A DNA stretch of 64,000 nt from Paraburkholderia aromaticivorans (GTDB lineage: Bacteria; Pseudomonadota; Gammaproteobacteria; Burkholderiales; Burkholderiaceae), in NCBI RefSeq assembly GCF_012689525.1, contig NZ_CP051516.1, positions 2,480,001-2,544,000 on the forward strand, in the 5' to 3' direction. The notes under the pieces are model-generated. The model was not told where the DNA came from. It was given only the letters and a program-made list of their open reading frames with translations, and did not search any database. Of the stretch, positions 18,135-26,900 are shown piece after piece (positions within the stretch are counted from its first letter, which is position 1; the number at the start of each line of letters is the position of its first letter). The translations under genes were made by a program, and so were the position numbers.

Positions 18135-18154
18135 TTATCCACATATGTGGATAA
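18135..18154. promoter_or_regulatory. Perfect 20-bp palindrome between SDR and LysR genes
   Basis: TTATCCACATATGTGGATAA is a perfect inverted repeat with no spacer, 22 bp before the LysR pseudogene start and 90 bp before the SDR start. It lies in a locally AT-rich promoter, so it is a strong operator candidate for the SDR/LysR pair or an outside regulator. Confidence 0.55.
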
Positions 18155-18175
18155 TCATCGCGAAATGGAGTCGGC

Positions 18176-18989
18176 ATGGATCATTTGCAGGCCATCCGCA
18201 TCTTTGCGCGCGTGGTGGAAACCGGCGGGTTCAGCCGGGCGGCGCAGTCGCTGCAGATGCCCAACGCGACGGTCAGCAAGTGGGTCAAGTCGCTCGAAGA
18301 TTGAACTCGACGATATCGAGGCGACCTTGGGCCGCGACCGCGCGAATCCGCGCGGCGTGTTGCGGGTCGACAGCGGCGGCTCGACCGCGAGCGGCATCCT
18401 GATTCCCGCGCTACCCGGGTTCTGCGCGCGTTATCCAGACATTCAGATGCGCTTGAGTGTGACAGACCGGACCGCCGATCTGATCGCGGAGAACATCGAC
18501 TGCGCAATTCGCAGCACGGCGGACGACCCCAACCTGGTGACGCACGTCATCGGCACGCTGCGTTGGACCACGTGCGCGAGTCCGGCGTATCTGGCCGAAC
18601 ATGGCACCCCGTTACATCCGCGCGAGATCGTCGATGATCGGCATGCGGTTGCCGGCTATTTTTCCGCGAGCAGCGGACTCGCGCAGCCCTTGCATTTCCT
18701 CAAGGACGGCGAGCGTATCGTGCTCGACAAGGTTCGCAATACGGTGATGGTGAGCGAGAGCAATGCGCACCTGGCCACCGCGCTGGCGGGACTCGGCATC
18801 GTTCATACGCTGGATTTCATGGTGCGGCCGGCCGTGGAGCGCGGCGACCTCGTGCCGATTCTCACGGACTGGCGGCCGGACCCGCTGCAGGTTTATCTTG
18901 CCTATCCGCCGAGCCGCCGTTACAGCACCAAACTGCGCGTGTTCGCCGACTGGGTCAGCCAACTCTACGCGGAGCTTGAGACTGCCTGA
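18176..18989 (+). pseudogene. LysR-type regulator broken by an internal deletion
   Basis: The ATG at 18176 starts a normal LysR helix-turn-helix: MDHLQAIRIFARVVETGGFS, then SLQMPNATVSKWVKSLED. It then meets TGA at 18302-18304. The substrate-binding half continues in another frame from about 18300, reading IELDDIEATLGRDRANPRGV and on through CAIRSTADDPNLVTHVIGTL to LRVFADWVSQLYAELETA at 18989. Compared with intact CrgA-like LysR proteins here (for example 10180-11076), the stretch between 'SLE' and 'ELDDIE' lacks about 34 residues, roughly 100 bp: the wing and the start of the linker helix. So this is an out-of-frame deletion, not a simple frameshift. An assembly error cannot be excluded. Confidence 0.85.
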
Positions 18990-19002
18990 ACGCGGAGGCG
19001 CG

Positions 19003-20034
19003 CTACGCCATCGTCACCTGATTTCGACCGCCATGTTTCGATCGATACAGCGCGCGATCCGCGCTCGCGAAACCTTCGCGATGCGCCGGCCGTGAAAACT
19101 CGCTGATGCGCGTCAACGATGCGCCCACGCTCACCGTCACCCTGCCGAGCGGCGATGCGCGATGCTCGATCGCCAGATCCTCCACGCCCTGGCGCAGCGT
19201 GTCGAGCGTGTCTTCGAGCGCTGCGTGCTCCGCTTGCAACACCAGCAGGCCGAACTCCTCGCCGCCCATGCGCCCGACGATGATGCGCTCGCCATCGGCC
19301 GCGGCCTGCATCACCGAGGCCACTTTGCGCAGGCACTGATCGCCCGCCTGGTGGCCGTAGGTGTCGTTGTATTGCTTGAACCAATCCACGTCGACCACGA
19401 CCGAACCCATCACGTCGCCGTCCTGTGCTTCTTTCCAGCGGCGCGTGATGCTCTCCAGCAGGAAACGGCGGTTGTACAACTGCGTCAACGGATCGATCGC
19501 GGTGGCCGTGCGCATCTTCAGATCGTTCTCGATCATCGCGCGCAAGTGGTAGAACACGCCGCGCTGCCCCGCGTCGAGCCGGCCGGGCGACGGATCCATC
19601 GCGCACAACGCGCCGACGATCTCGCCATTGGGCGCGCGCAGCGCAATCGCCGCATAAAAACGCACGAACGGATGCCGCTGCACCAGCATGCATTCGCCGA
19701 AACGCGCGTCGTCGTGCGCATCCTCGATGACGAACAGTTCCTCGTCGCGCACCGCATAGTCGGCGAGCGAGCGGGCCCGCGTGACGAGCGGCATCGCCAT
19801 GCCGACCTCGGCGCGATAGTGCTGGTACTCCTCGTCGAGCAGCGTGATCGCGGTGATCGCCGCGCCGGTCACGCTCTTGAGAATTTCCGCCGCGTGGGTG
19901 AAGCATTCGCGCATCACCTGATCGTCGTGCAACAGCCATTCGATAACCGACGACTCCACCTCGGGTTCGCCGGCGGCGGACGAATCGAACTGCATGCGGC
20001 TGGACAGACGGTCGTTACTGAAGGCGAGTTGCAC
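19003..20034 (-). CDS. GAF-GGDEF sensor diguanylate cyclase
   Basis: 343-residue soluble protein that makes cyclic di-GMP. The N-terminal half (about residues 30-165) is a GAF sensor: LLHDDQVMRECFTHAAEILK, SLADYAVRDEELFVIEDAHD, FVRFYAAIALRAPNGEIVGA. The GGDEF domain follows: IDPLTQLYNRRFLLESI, VVVDVDWFKQYNDTYGHQAG and the active loop GRMGGEEFGLLV. The GGEEF signature indicates an active cyclase. No RxxD inhibitory motif is present just before GRMGGEEF. I kept the GTG start at 20034; the ATG at 19995 is an alternative and neither has a strong ribosome-binding site. It converges on the LysR pseudogene. Confidence 0.85.
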   Translation of the reverse strand: MQLAFSNDRLSSRMQFDSSAAGEPEVESSVIEWLLHDDQVMRECFTHAAEILKSVTGAAITAITLLDEEYQHYRAEVGMAMPLVTRARSLADYAVRDEELFVIEDAHDDARFGECMLVQRHPFVRFYAAIALRAPNGEIVGALCAMDPSPGRLDAGQRGVFYHLRAMIENDLKMRTATAIDPLTQLYNRRFLLESITRRWKEAQDGDVMGSVVVDVDWFKQYNDTYGHQAGDQCLRKVASVMQAAADGERIIVGRMGGEEFGLLVLQAEHAALEDTLDTLRQGVEDLAIEHRASPLGRVTVSVGASLTRISEFSRPAHREGFASADRALYRSKHGGRNQVTMA

Positions 20035-20288
20035 GGCTGGGTTCCAGAATGTAATTAGCTCGTGTCAACGGCACAATCACGCGAAACTTGAGCAGCCGTG
20101 AAGCTTGTCGGCGCGCAAGCCACGCGTGGCGGCGCGGATCGAGGCGTGGCGCCAGGAAGTACAATTCACCCGCCGGTCACGCGCCGCCTGCGTTTGCTCA
20201 ATAAACAGGCAGCGCATCCTTTTCAACAGACAATTGCACACGCGCTCACCGCGCTTTGCCACGCGTGCGACGCCGCCGACCTGTTCTC

Positions 20289-21524
20289 ATGACGACAACC
20301 GCCCAACACCGCCCGACGAGCGCTTTGCTCATCACCGACGTCCGCCTCGCCGACGGCGCCCATGTCGATGTCTCGATCGCCGACGGCTGTATCGTGCAAA
20401 TCAGCGCGGCAACCGGCGCGGGCCTGCCGCGCGAGCCCGGCGTGACGCTCGAGGACGGCGCGGGCGCGTTGCTGCTGCCCGGTTTCGTCGAAGGCCATAC
20501 GCATCTGGACAAGAGCAACTGGGGCATGCGCTGGTATCGCAACGAGGTCGGGCCGAAGCTGACCGACCGCATCGAAAACGAACGACGCTGGCGCGCCGAG
20601 AGCGGCCATGACGCGGGCGCGCAGTCGCTCGCCCTTGCGCGCGCGTTTCTGCAGGCAGGCACGACGCGCCTGCGCACGCACGTCGATATCGACACGGATG
20701 CGGGTCTGCATCACCTCGAAGGCGTGCTCGCCACGCGTGACGCGCTGCGCGACGTGCTCGACCTGCAGATCGTCGCGTTTCCGCAATCGGGGCTGCTCGG
20801 CCGCGCAGGCACGGATGCGTTGCTCGACGGCGCGCTGAGCGCTGGCGCCGATGTGCTCGGCGCGCTCGATCCGGCACTGATCGACGGCGATCCGGTTGCC
20901 TCGCTGGACGTCACATTCGGACTCGCGGAGCGCCATCACAAGCCGATCGATATTCACCTGCACGAGCCCGGCGAGATCGGCGCATTCACGCTCGGCCTGC
21001 TGCTCGATCGCGTCGCCGCGCTCGGCATGCAAGGCCAGGTGGTGGTCAGTCATGCGTTCTGCCTTGGCGCGCTGCCCGAGCGCGAACGCGATGCGTTGCT
21101 CGACCGCCTCGCCGATCTGCGCGTTGCGCTGCTGACCACCGCGCCCTCCTCGACGCCGGTGCCGCCGCTCAAAACCTGCCTTGAAAAAGGCGTCACGCTA
21201 TTCGGCGGCAACGACGGCATTCGCGATACGTGGACGCCTTACGGCTCGCCGGACATGCTCGAACGCGCGATGCTGATCGCGATGCGCTACGGCCTGCGCC
21301 GTGACGACGATCTCGCCCTCGCCTTCGACTGCGTGAGCAGCACGGCCGCGCATGCCTGCGGGTTCACGGACTACGGCCTGCACGCCGGCGCGCGCGCCGA
21401 CCTCGTGCTGGTGGACGCCGACACGCTCGCGCATGCGCTCGTCGCGCGGCCGCCGCGCAAGCTCGTGGTGGCCAACGGCCAAATCGTCGCACGCCATGGC
21501 GCGGCTTCCGAACCCCTGAATTGA
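20289..21524 (+). CDS. Cytosine deaminase-like amidohydrolase
   Basis: 411-residue metal-dependent deaminase or hydrolase of the CodA branch of the amidohydrolase superfamily. Metal motifs: LPGFVEGHTHLDKSNWG (His70, His72), DIHLHEPGEIGAF, VVSHAFCLGAL and FGGNDGIRDTWTPYG, which provide the later His ligands, the Glu proton shuttle and the Asp. RTHVDIDTDAG is also typical of CodA-like proteins. The ATG at 20289 is chosen because the conserved N-terminus begins just after it. No permease (codB) is adjacent. Whether the substrate is cytosine, isoguanine or another N-heterocycle cannot be told. The LysR gene 64 bp downstream on the same strand could be co-transcribed. Confidence 0.85.
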   Translation: MTTTAQHRPTSALLITDVRLADGAHVDVSIADGCIVQISAATGAGLPREPGVTLEDGAGALLLPGFVEGHTHLDKSNWGMRWYRNEVGPKLTDRIENERRWRAESGHDAGAQSLALARAFLQAGTTRLRTHVDIDTDAGLHHLEGVLATRDALRDVLDLQIVAFPQSGLLGRAGTDALLDGALSAGADVLGALDPALIDGDPVASLDVTFGLAERHHKPIDIHLHEPGEIGAFTLGLLLDRVAALGMQGQVVVSHAFCLGALPERERDALLDRLADLRVALLTTAPSSTPVPPLKTCLEKGVTLFGGNDGIRDTWTPYGSPDMLERAMLIAMRYGLRRDDDLALAFDCVSSTAAHACGFTDYGLHAGARADLVLVDADTLAHALVARPPRKLVVANGQIVARHGAASEPLN

Positions 21525-21588
21525 ACACGACGGTGGCAAAGCTGCGCGCTCGCGCCACGTCACCCGCTACAACGTATTTCGCATTCAC

Positions 21589-22485
21589 ATGATCAATCTC
21601 TTTCAGGCCATGCAGGCGTTCGTCAAGGTCGCCGACGCGGGCAGCTTCGCGCAGGCCGCGGAGCAACTCGGCGTCTCGACCTCGGTGGTCACGCGCCACG
21701 TGTCGAGCCTTGAAAAGCATCTCGGCATTCGCCTGTTCCAGCGCACCACGCGTAAGGTGGTGCTGACCGAAGCCGGCGCCGAGTATGCCGACGGCTGCCG
21801 CCTCCTGATGGCCGAACTCGAAGAAGTCGAATCGCGCGCAACCACCGCGTCGAAAGAGGTCGTGGGCGATTTGCGCATCGTGGCGCTGGGCAGCTTTTCG
21901 CTATTTCGCCTTACGCCGCTGTTCGCGGAGTATCAGGCCAAGTTTCCGCATGTGAATCTGCGCGTCACGCTGACAGAGAAACGCGTCGATCTGCTCGAAG
22001 GCGGTTTCGACGTGGGAATCGTGACCGAGCATATGATCCGCTCGGAGTCGCTGGTGGTGCGCCGCCTGATCAACTCGCACGCGGTGCCGGTGGCGTCGGC
22101 TGCTTATCTCGCGCAGGCCGGTCATCCGAAAACGCCCGCCGATCTCGCGCGGCATCGCGTAATCACCGCGCCGCTCGACACGAGTCCGCAGACCTGGGTG
22201 TTCGACAACGGCGACGGCGGCGAAGACAGCATCGCGCTCGATGCGTCATTCACGGTCAACAGCATGATCATGCAGAAACAGGCGGCGCTCGGCGCGATGG
22301 GTATTGCGCTGCTGCCGCTCGAGATGGTCGACGATGAATTGCGCGCGGGCACGCTGGTGCGGATTCTCGAGGATCACGCCGTGCTCAATGGCGATGTGGC
22401 GGTGTCGCTCGTGTACCCAAGCCGGGAGTTCGTGCCGCGCAAGATCCGGGAATTTATCGATCTGGCGGTGGGGTTTTTCGAATAA
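21589..22485 (+). CDS. LysR-type transcriptional regulator
   Basis: 298-residue regulator of the CrgA-like subgroup: MINLFQAMQAFVKVADAGSF, AEQLGVSTSVVTRHVSSLE and FQRTTRKVVLTEAGAEYADG form the winged helix, followed by an effector domain (VGDLRIVALGSFSLFRLTPL, VDLLEGGFDVGIVTEHMIRS). It lies downstream of the deaminase gene in the same orientation and converges on phnX. It lacks the usual divergent partner, so its target is uncertain. Confidence 0.88.
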   Translation: MINLFQAMQAFVKVADAGSFAQAAEQLGVSTSVVTRHVSSLEKHLGIRLFQRTTRKVVLTEAGAEYADGCRLLMAELEEVESRATTASKEVVGDLRIVALGSFSLFRLTPLFAEYQAKFPHVNLRVTLTEKRVDLLEGGFDVGIVTEHMIRSESLVVRRLINSHAVPVASAAYLAQAGHPKTPADLARHRVITAPLDTSPQTWVFDNGDGGEDSIALDASFTVNSMIMQKQAALGAMGIALLPLEMVDDELRAGTLVRILEDHAVLNGDVAVSLVYPSREFVPRKIREFIDLAVGFFE

Positions 22486-22525
22486 TTCTGCAGGGATAGA
22501 GAGGCCTCTCCCGCCCCTCACCCGA

Positions 22526-23329
22526 TCAAGGCCGCTCGCCTCGCGCCAACCGCGCGTCGATGTCATACACCACCGGCATCAGATCCGCGACGCTGTCGAT
22601 CACATAATGCGCGCCCGCCGCCTGGAGTTTCTCGATCGCGGCCTTGCGACGCCATGCGAACTCATCGGGCGCCAGCGCCTTGACGTCGTCTTCGGCCATG
22701 CCGAAAGCATTGCCGCTCACCGCGACGCCGACCGCCCACGTGCCGCCGTTGATGCCCTCTTCGATGCCGACTTCGGTGTCGTCGACCTTGATCGCATCCT
22801 TCGCGCGCCAGACGCCCAGTTCCGGCAATGTCTTGTAGATCATGTACGGCGACGGCCGCCCTTCGGGTGTATCGCCGGTGCACACGATGCTGTCCGGCGA
22901 GAACCCCTGCGCCGCCGCGCCCGGCACGATCTCGGCCATGATTTCGCGCGTATAGCCGGTGGTCGTGCCGATCCGGATGTCGTCGCCGCGCAGCGCGCTC
23001 GCCACGTCGGCCACGCCGGGAATCACCGAGCTGTAGCTCGCCGCCACGGCGATGTTCTTCGGCACGAACACGTCGTACACGGCGTCGATATCCGCTTCGC
23101 CCGGCGCGTGGCCGTACTTGTCGGCCCAAGCCTGCGCGACGCGCGGCAACGCCATCAGCGCCGCGATATGCGGACGCTTGGCCATGCCCATCGGGCCGCG
23201 TGCTTCATCGATCGTGATCGCCACGCCGAACTGCTCGAATGTCTCGACGAAGGCGCCCATCGGCGCCAGCGAACCATAGTCGACCACGGTGCCGGCCCAA
23301 TCGAAAATCACTGCTTTTACGTGTTTCAT
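22526..23329 (-). CDS. phnX: Phosphonoacetaldehyde hydrolase
   Basis: Cleaves the C-P bond of phosphonoacetaldehyde to acetaldehyde and phosphate, the second step of 2-aminoethylphosphonate degradation. The 267-residue HAD-fold protein has the nucleophile motif AVIFDWAGTVVDYGS (Asp10), the cap lysine that forms the Schiff base in GPMGMAKRPHI (Lys51), TTTGYTREIM and the acidic motif IKVDDTEVGIEEGINGG. Length and motifs are those of bona fide PhnX. It is 56 bp downstream of phnW on the same strand, so the two form an operon. Confidence 0.95.
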   Translation of the reverse strand: MKHVKAVIFDWAGTVVDYGSLAPMGAFVETFEQFGVAITIDEARGPMGMAKRPHIAALMALPRVAQAWADKYGHAPGEADIDAVYDVFVPKNIAVAASYSSVIPGVADVASALRGDDIRIGTTTGYTREIMAEIVPGAAAQGFSPDSIVCTGDTPEGRPSPYMIYKTLPELGVWRAKDAIKVDDTEVGIEEGINGGTWAVGVAVSGNAFGMAEDDVKALAPDEFAWRRKAAIEKLQAAGAHYVIDSVADLMPVVYDIDARLARGERP

Positions 23330-23385
23330 TTACTTCGATCCTGAGGAATTTCCAAAGCTGACGCGGTGTGCCCAAGCTATGTGCT

Positions 23386-24618
23386 TCAGGCCGCGTCGGC
23401 CAATCTCTTGCGTTCTTCGATCGCCGCCGCCGGCGGGGCGGCGTGCTCGACGCCCATCGTCCTGAGCGCGTTGCCGCACGCCGCCACGACGCGGCGCATC
23501 ACGTGCTCATCCACCTGGCCGATGCAGCCGATACGGAAGCTGTCCACCACCGTCAATTTGCCCGGATAGATGATGAAACCCTGCTGCTTCATCAATTCAT
23601 AGAAGCGCTCGAACCTGAACGACTGATGCGCCGGCGCGAAGAACGTCACGATGATCGGCGAGCGCCAGCGCGCGTTCAGCAGCGGCTCGAAGCCGAGTTC
23701 GTGCATGCCGGCCACCAGCACGTCGCGATTGTTCGCGTAGCGCGCGAGACGTCCGGCCTGTCCGCCTTCGAGCTTGAAGAGACGCAGCGCTTCGATAAAC
23801 GCGGCCACGGTGTGCGTGGGCGGCGTGAAACGCCACTGGCCGGTACGGTTCATCACGTCCCATTGATCATGGACGTCGAGCGCGAGCGAGTGACTGCGGC
23901 CCTTCGCTTCCTGCAACGCACTCTTGCGGGCAATCACGAACCCGAAACCCGGCACGCCCTCGATACATTTATTCGCCGACGACACGAAGGCCTCGCAGAC
24001 AATCTCGCGCACGTCGAGCGGCACCGCGCCGAAGGCGCTCATCGAATCGATCAACAGCTTGCGGCCCTTCTTCGCGGTGGCGGCGGCGATTTCCTCGATC
24101 GGGTTGAGAATCCCCGAGCTGGTTTCGCAATGCACGGCAACCACGTGTGTGATGCGCGGATCGGCGTCCAGCATGCGTTCGACTTCGGCACCGCGCGGCG
24201 GCAGGTAGTCGCCCTTGTCGAGCACCGTGCAGGCGCGGCCGAGATAACCGAGCGTGGTCGCAATGCGCTTGCCGTACGCGCCGTTGGCCAGCACGAGCGC
24301 GTGGCCGTCGCGCGGAATCAGACTGCCGAGCATCGCTTCGACGCAATAGCTACCGCTGCCTTGAAGCGGCACGCAGTCGTAGTCGCCCGCGGTGTCGCCG
24401 GCGATCTCCAGCAAGCTGCTCCGCAGCAGCGCGGTCATCGCGCGGAAATCGCCGTCCCACGAACCCCAGTCGCGCAGCATCGCTTCCTTGGTCGAGAACG
24501 CCGTCGTGAGCGGCCCAGGCGTCAACAGATACGGCTCGCCTTTGGCCGGCGCCGCGCACGTCACGGTGGAAGGTCCTGCGGCGTTCACGGCGGGGGAACG
24601 GTCGATCACGCTGTCCAT
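23386..24618 (-). CDS. phnW: 2-Aminoethylphosphonate:pyruvate aminotransferase
   Basis: PLP-dependent class V aminotransferase converting 2-aminoethylphosphonate and pyruvate to phosphonoacetaldehyde and alanine, feeding PhnX. Of 410 residues, the first 27 or so are an unconserved extension before the family start YLLTPGPLTTA. Marks include RDWGSWDGDF, LQGSGSYCVEAMLGSLIPRD, HCETSSGILNPI, LIDSMSAFGAVPLD and the PLP-binding SSANKCIEG (Lys217). It is the first gene of the phnWX operon, divergent from a LysR regulator. No phosphonate transporter genes lie beside it. Confidence 0.95.
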   Translation of the reverse strand: MDSVIDRSPAVNAAGPSTVTCAAPAKGEPYLLTPGPLTTAFSTKEAMLRDWGSWDGDFRAMTALLRSSLLEIAGDTAGDYDCVPLQGSGSYCVEAMLGSLIPRDGHALVLANGAYGKRIATTLGYLGRACTVLDKGDYLPPRGAEVERMLDADPRITHVVAVHCETSSGILNPIEEIAAATAKKGRKLLIDSMSAFGAVPLDVREIVCEAFVSSANKCIEGVPGFGFVIARKSALQEAKGRSHSLALDVHDQWDVMNRTGQWRFTPPTHTVAAFIEALRLFKLEGGQAGRLARYANNRDVLVAGMHELGFEPLLNARWRSPIIVTFFAPAHQSFRFERFYELMKQQGFIIYPGKLTVVDSFRIGCIGQVDEHVMRRVVAACGNALRTMGVEHAAPPAAAIEERKRLADAA

Positions 24619-24684
24619 GTTCGGAATCTCCGATATCGCTGGTTTGGTGACTCACACAGTACAGAAACGCGTGGCATCGGTAAA

Positions 24685-24699
24685 ATCGATATAATCGAT
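24685..24699. promoter_or_regulatory. phnW/LysR divergent promoter: double ATCGAT around a TATAAT
   Basis: Two ATCGAT palindromes (24685-24690 and 24694-24699) flank ATA and overlap a consensus -10 hexamer TATAAT (24690-24695) 43 bp before the LysR GTG. There is no matching -35, which fits activator-dependent or autoregulated transcription. The operator role is inference. Confidence 0.4.
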
Positions 24700-24737
24700 G
24701 CAGGTATCGCAATAACTTATAGGCTAGCGAGGCACAC

Positions 24738-25622
24738 GTGCAATACGCGCAATTGCGGGCGTTTCATGCGGTCGCGGAACATGGCGGGTTCTCCAAAGCG
24801 GCGCAGGCGCTCTCGCTCACGCAGCCGGCCGTGTCGGATCACGTGCGCCGACTGGAGCAGGATTACGGCGTCAAACTGTTCGAACGCGGGCCGCGCGGCG
24901 TCGAGACCACCGAACTCGGCCTGCGCCTCTTCAGTGTGACGCGGCAGATGCTCAGTTGCGAGCGCGACGCGCGGCAACTGCTCGAATCGGCGGGCGGGCT
25001 CGAATCCGGCTCGCTGTCGCTGGCCGCGGACGCGCCCGACCTGGCGGTCGCGCTGATCAGCGCGTTTCGCAAGCTGCATCCGGGCATCGTCGTGACGCTG
25101 TCGATCGCCAACGCCGCGGACTGCATGCAGCGCGTGCTCTCCAGCGCCGTCGACGCGGCCATTACCGCCGCACCGCAAGTGCACAGCCGGCTGGAGGCGC
25201 GCGTGTTGCGGCGCGATCCGCTGGTGGCGATGGTGCCGGCGAGCTATCCCGTGGCGAAGAAACGCAAGCTGAGCTACGCCGAACTGGTGCGGCAGCCGAT
25301 GATTTTCCGCGAGTCGCAATCCGTCACTCAGCAATTGCTCGAAATCGAACTGGTGCGCGAGTCGCTGCAGGTGGAACCGGTCATGTACGTGGACGGCCGC
25401 GAGGCGCTCGAAGAAGCAGTCGCGCAAGGTATGGGTGTTGGGGTAATCGCGCGCGCCGAATTCAACGAATCGCGGCGGATCAGGATGATTCCGCTACAGG
25501 ATTGTCGGGTGCAGATGATCGAATCGCTGACGCGGCTCGCCGAGCGGCCGGGGTCGAATCTGCTGGACGCGTTGTTCGCGGTGGAGTTGGTGAAGCCGGC
25601 TGCGGCTGCGCCGGCGGGATGA
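24738..25622 (+). CDS. LysR-type regulator of 2-aminoethylphosphonate catabolism
   Basis: 294-residue regulator. It has a winged helix MQYAQLRAFHAVAEHGGFSK, ALSLTQPAVSDHVRRLEQDY and LFERGPRGVETTELGLRLF, then an effector domain with VDAAITAAPQVHSRLEARVL and YVDGREALEEAVAQGMGVGV. Sequence and position (divergent from phnWX, 119 bp away) match the aminoethylphosphonate-associated LysR family (TIGR03339-type), so it most likely activates phnWX. The start is GTG at 24738, where the conserved N-terminus begins. Confidence 0.85.
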   Translation: MQYAQLRAFHAVAEHGGFSKAAQALSLTQPAVSDHVRRLEQDYGVKLFERGPRGVETTELGLRLFSVTRQMLSCERDARQLLESAGGLESGSLSLAADAPDLAVALISAFRKLHPGIVVTLSIANAADCMQRVLSSAVDAAITAAPQVHSRLEARVLRRDPLVAMVPASYPVAKKRKLSYAELVRQPMIFRESQSVTQQLLEIELVRESLQVEPVMYVDGREALEEAVAQGMGVGVIARAEFNESRRIRMIPLQDCRVQMIESLTRLAERPGSNLLDALFAVELVKPAAAAPAG

Positions 25623-25736
25623 ACCGCCAGGTCAAACTCTCGCTGCTCTGATCGGATGCAACGGGAAGCCCCTTACCGCTGCTCCGGCGCGATGAAACGG
25701 GAGGCCCGCTCCCGCCACCCCGGCGGTCTGTAACGA

Positions 25737-25771
25737 AAAGCCGCCCGCAGGCAATGCCTGCGGGCGGCTTT
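25737..25771. terminator. Strong bidirectional terminator
   Basis: AAAGCCGCCCGCAGGC (25737-25752) pairs perfectly with GCCTGCGGGCGGCTTT (25756-25771) across an AAT loop. The plus strand continues TTTCTT and the minus strand TTTTCG. It separates the convergent LysR gene (ending 25622) and SDR gene (ending 25847). Confidence 0.9.
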
Positions 25772-25846
25772 CTTCCTAATTCCGCAACCTGGCGCGATGT
25801 GGCGTGACGCCATTGGGCCACGCCTCATCCCTTCACACCAAACCGC

Positions 25847-26593
25847 TTAACGCGAGCCGCCACTCGCGATCAGGCTTTCGCCAGTCAGCCAGCGTGCATC
25901 GTCGGAAGCAAGGAAGGCGACCACATCGGCGATATCGTCCGGCTGACCGATACGGCCGAGCGGCGTCGTGCTGACGGCCCACGTTTCGAAGTCGGAGCCG
26001 AGGATGCCCGCGGTATGCGTGCCTTCGGTTGCGACCATGCCCGGATTCACCGAATTGACGCGAATCTTGCGCGGTCCAAGCTCACGTGCAAGCACGCCCG
26101 TGATGCCGTCGACGGCGCCCTTGGTGGCGGTATAGACCGCGCTGCCCGGCGGCGTGATGCGGCTCACCACCGAACTGACGTTGACGATGCTTGCGCCTTC
26201 GCCGAGATGCTTGACCGCTGCCTGCGTGGTCAATAGCAGACCCAGCACGTTCACGTTGAAGTGCTTATGGAAATGCTCTTCGGTGATCTCTTCGATCGGC
26301 GCGAATTCATAGACGCCCGAGTTGTTGACGAGAATGTCGAGACGGCCATACGTTTCCACCGCCGTATCGATGATGCCTTGCGCGTCCGCCGCTTTGGACA
26401 CGTCGCCTGCAACGGCCACGGCCTTGCCGCCGGCAGCGGTAATCGCCTCGACCACGCTCTCCGCGCCGGCCTTGCTCGACGAATAGTTCACCACCACTGA
26501 AGCGCCTTGCGCGGCCAATGCCTTGGCGATCGCCGCGCCGATACCTTTCGATGCACCGGTTACGACTGCAACTTTACCTGTGAGCTTGCTCAT
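25847..26593 (-). CDS. SDR-family oxidoreductase (3-oxoacyl-ACP reductase-like)
   Basis: 248-residue classical SDR: AVVTGASKGIGAAIAKALA cofactor motif, ILVNNSGVYEFAP, catalytic Ser in ASIVNVSSVVS and YTATKGAVDGITGVLARELG. The VVNYSSSKAGAESVV stretch after strand 2 favours NADP(H). It is a generic reductase of the glucose-dehydrogenase/FabG type and looks monocistronic. There is no clear metabolic link to neighbours. Confidence 0.85.
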   Translation of the reverse strand: MSKLTGKVAVVTGASKGIGAAIAKALAAQGASVVVNYSSSKAGAESVVEAITAAGGKAVAVAGDVSKAADAQGIIDTAVETYGRLDILVNNSGVYEFAPIEEITEEHFHKHFNVNVLGLLLTTQAAVKHLGEGASIVNVSSVVSRITPPGSAVYTATKGAVDGITGVLARELGPRKIRVNSVNPGMVATEGTHTAGILGSDFETWAVSTTPLGRIGQPDDIADVVAFLASDDARWLTGESLIASGGSR

Positions 26594-26900
26594 GATCGAT
26601 TCCTATAGATGGGATTGGCGCCGACGCTGTCGCGAAGATTCGCGGCCCGCGGTGGAAACTCACTGGCGCTGACACTGGTGACAATGTAGGCACGTCGGCC
26701 GCGCGGATAAAGCGGCTGAAGGCGAATAGATACGTCGGTTGAACCGAACAATCGGAAGACAGGTGACGCGGATAGCCCGAAGGCTTGATACGAGCGACGG
26801 TGTCACCCGCCAGAGCGAATGGGAAATCACGAGTAAGCGCGCACATAAGACCGAACAGCGCTTCCCCTGTCAGTGTAGGCGGTTCAAAGCGTCGGCGTTT
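26594..26900. other. Intergenic between SDR and cynR
   Basis: 307 bp between two leftward genes. It contains the SDR promoter region; no gene, hairpin or convincing operator was recognised. Confidence 0.4.

Noticed and set aside
22499..22510. Palindrome GAGAGGCCTCTC after the LysR gene at 21589
   Set aside because: Perfect but without loop or T-tract, so it cannot form a normal terminator hairpin; too short to call an operator.
23368..24939. Very long rightward open frame (over 500 codons) opposite phnW
   Set aside because: It lies antisense to a gene with full PhnW motifs; its Arg/His-rich product has no family resemblance and it exists because of high third-position GC.
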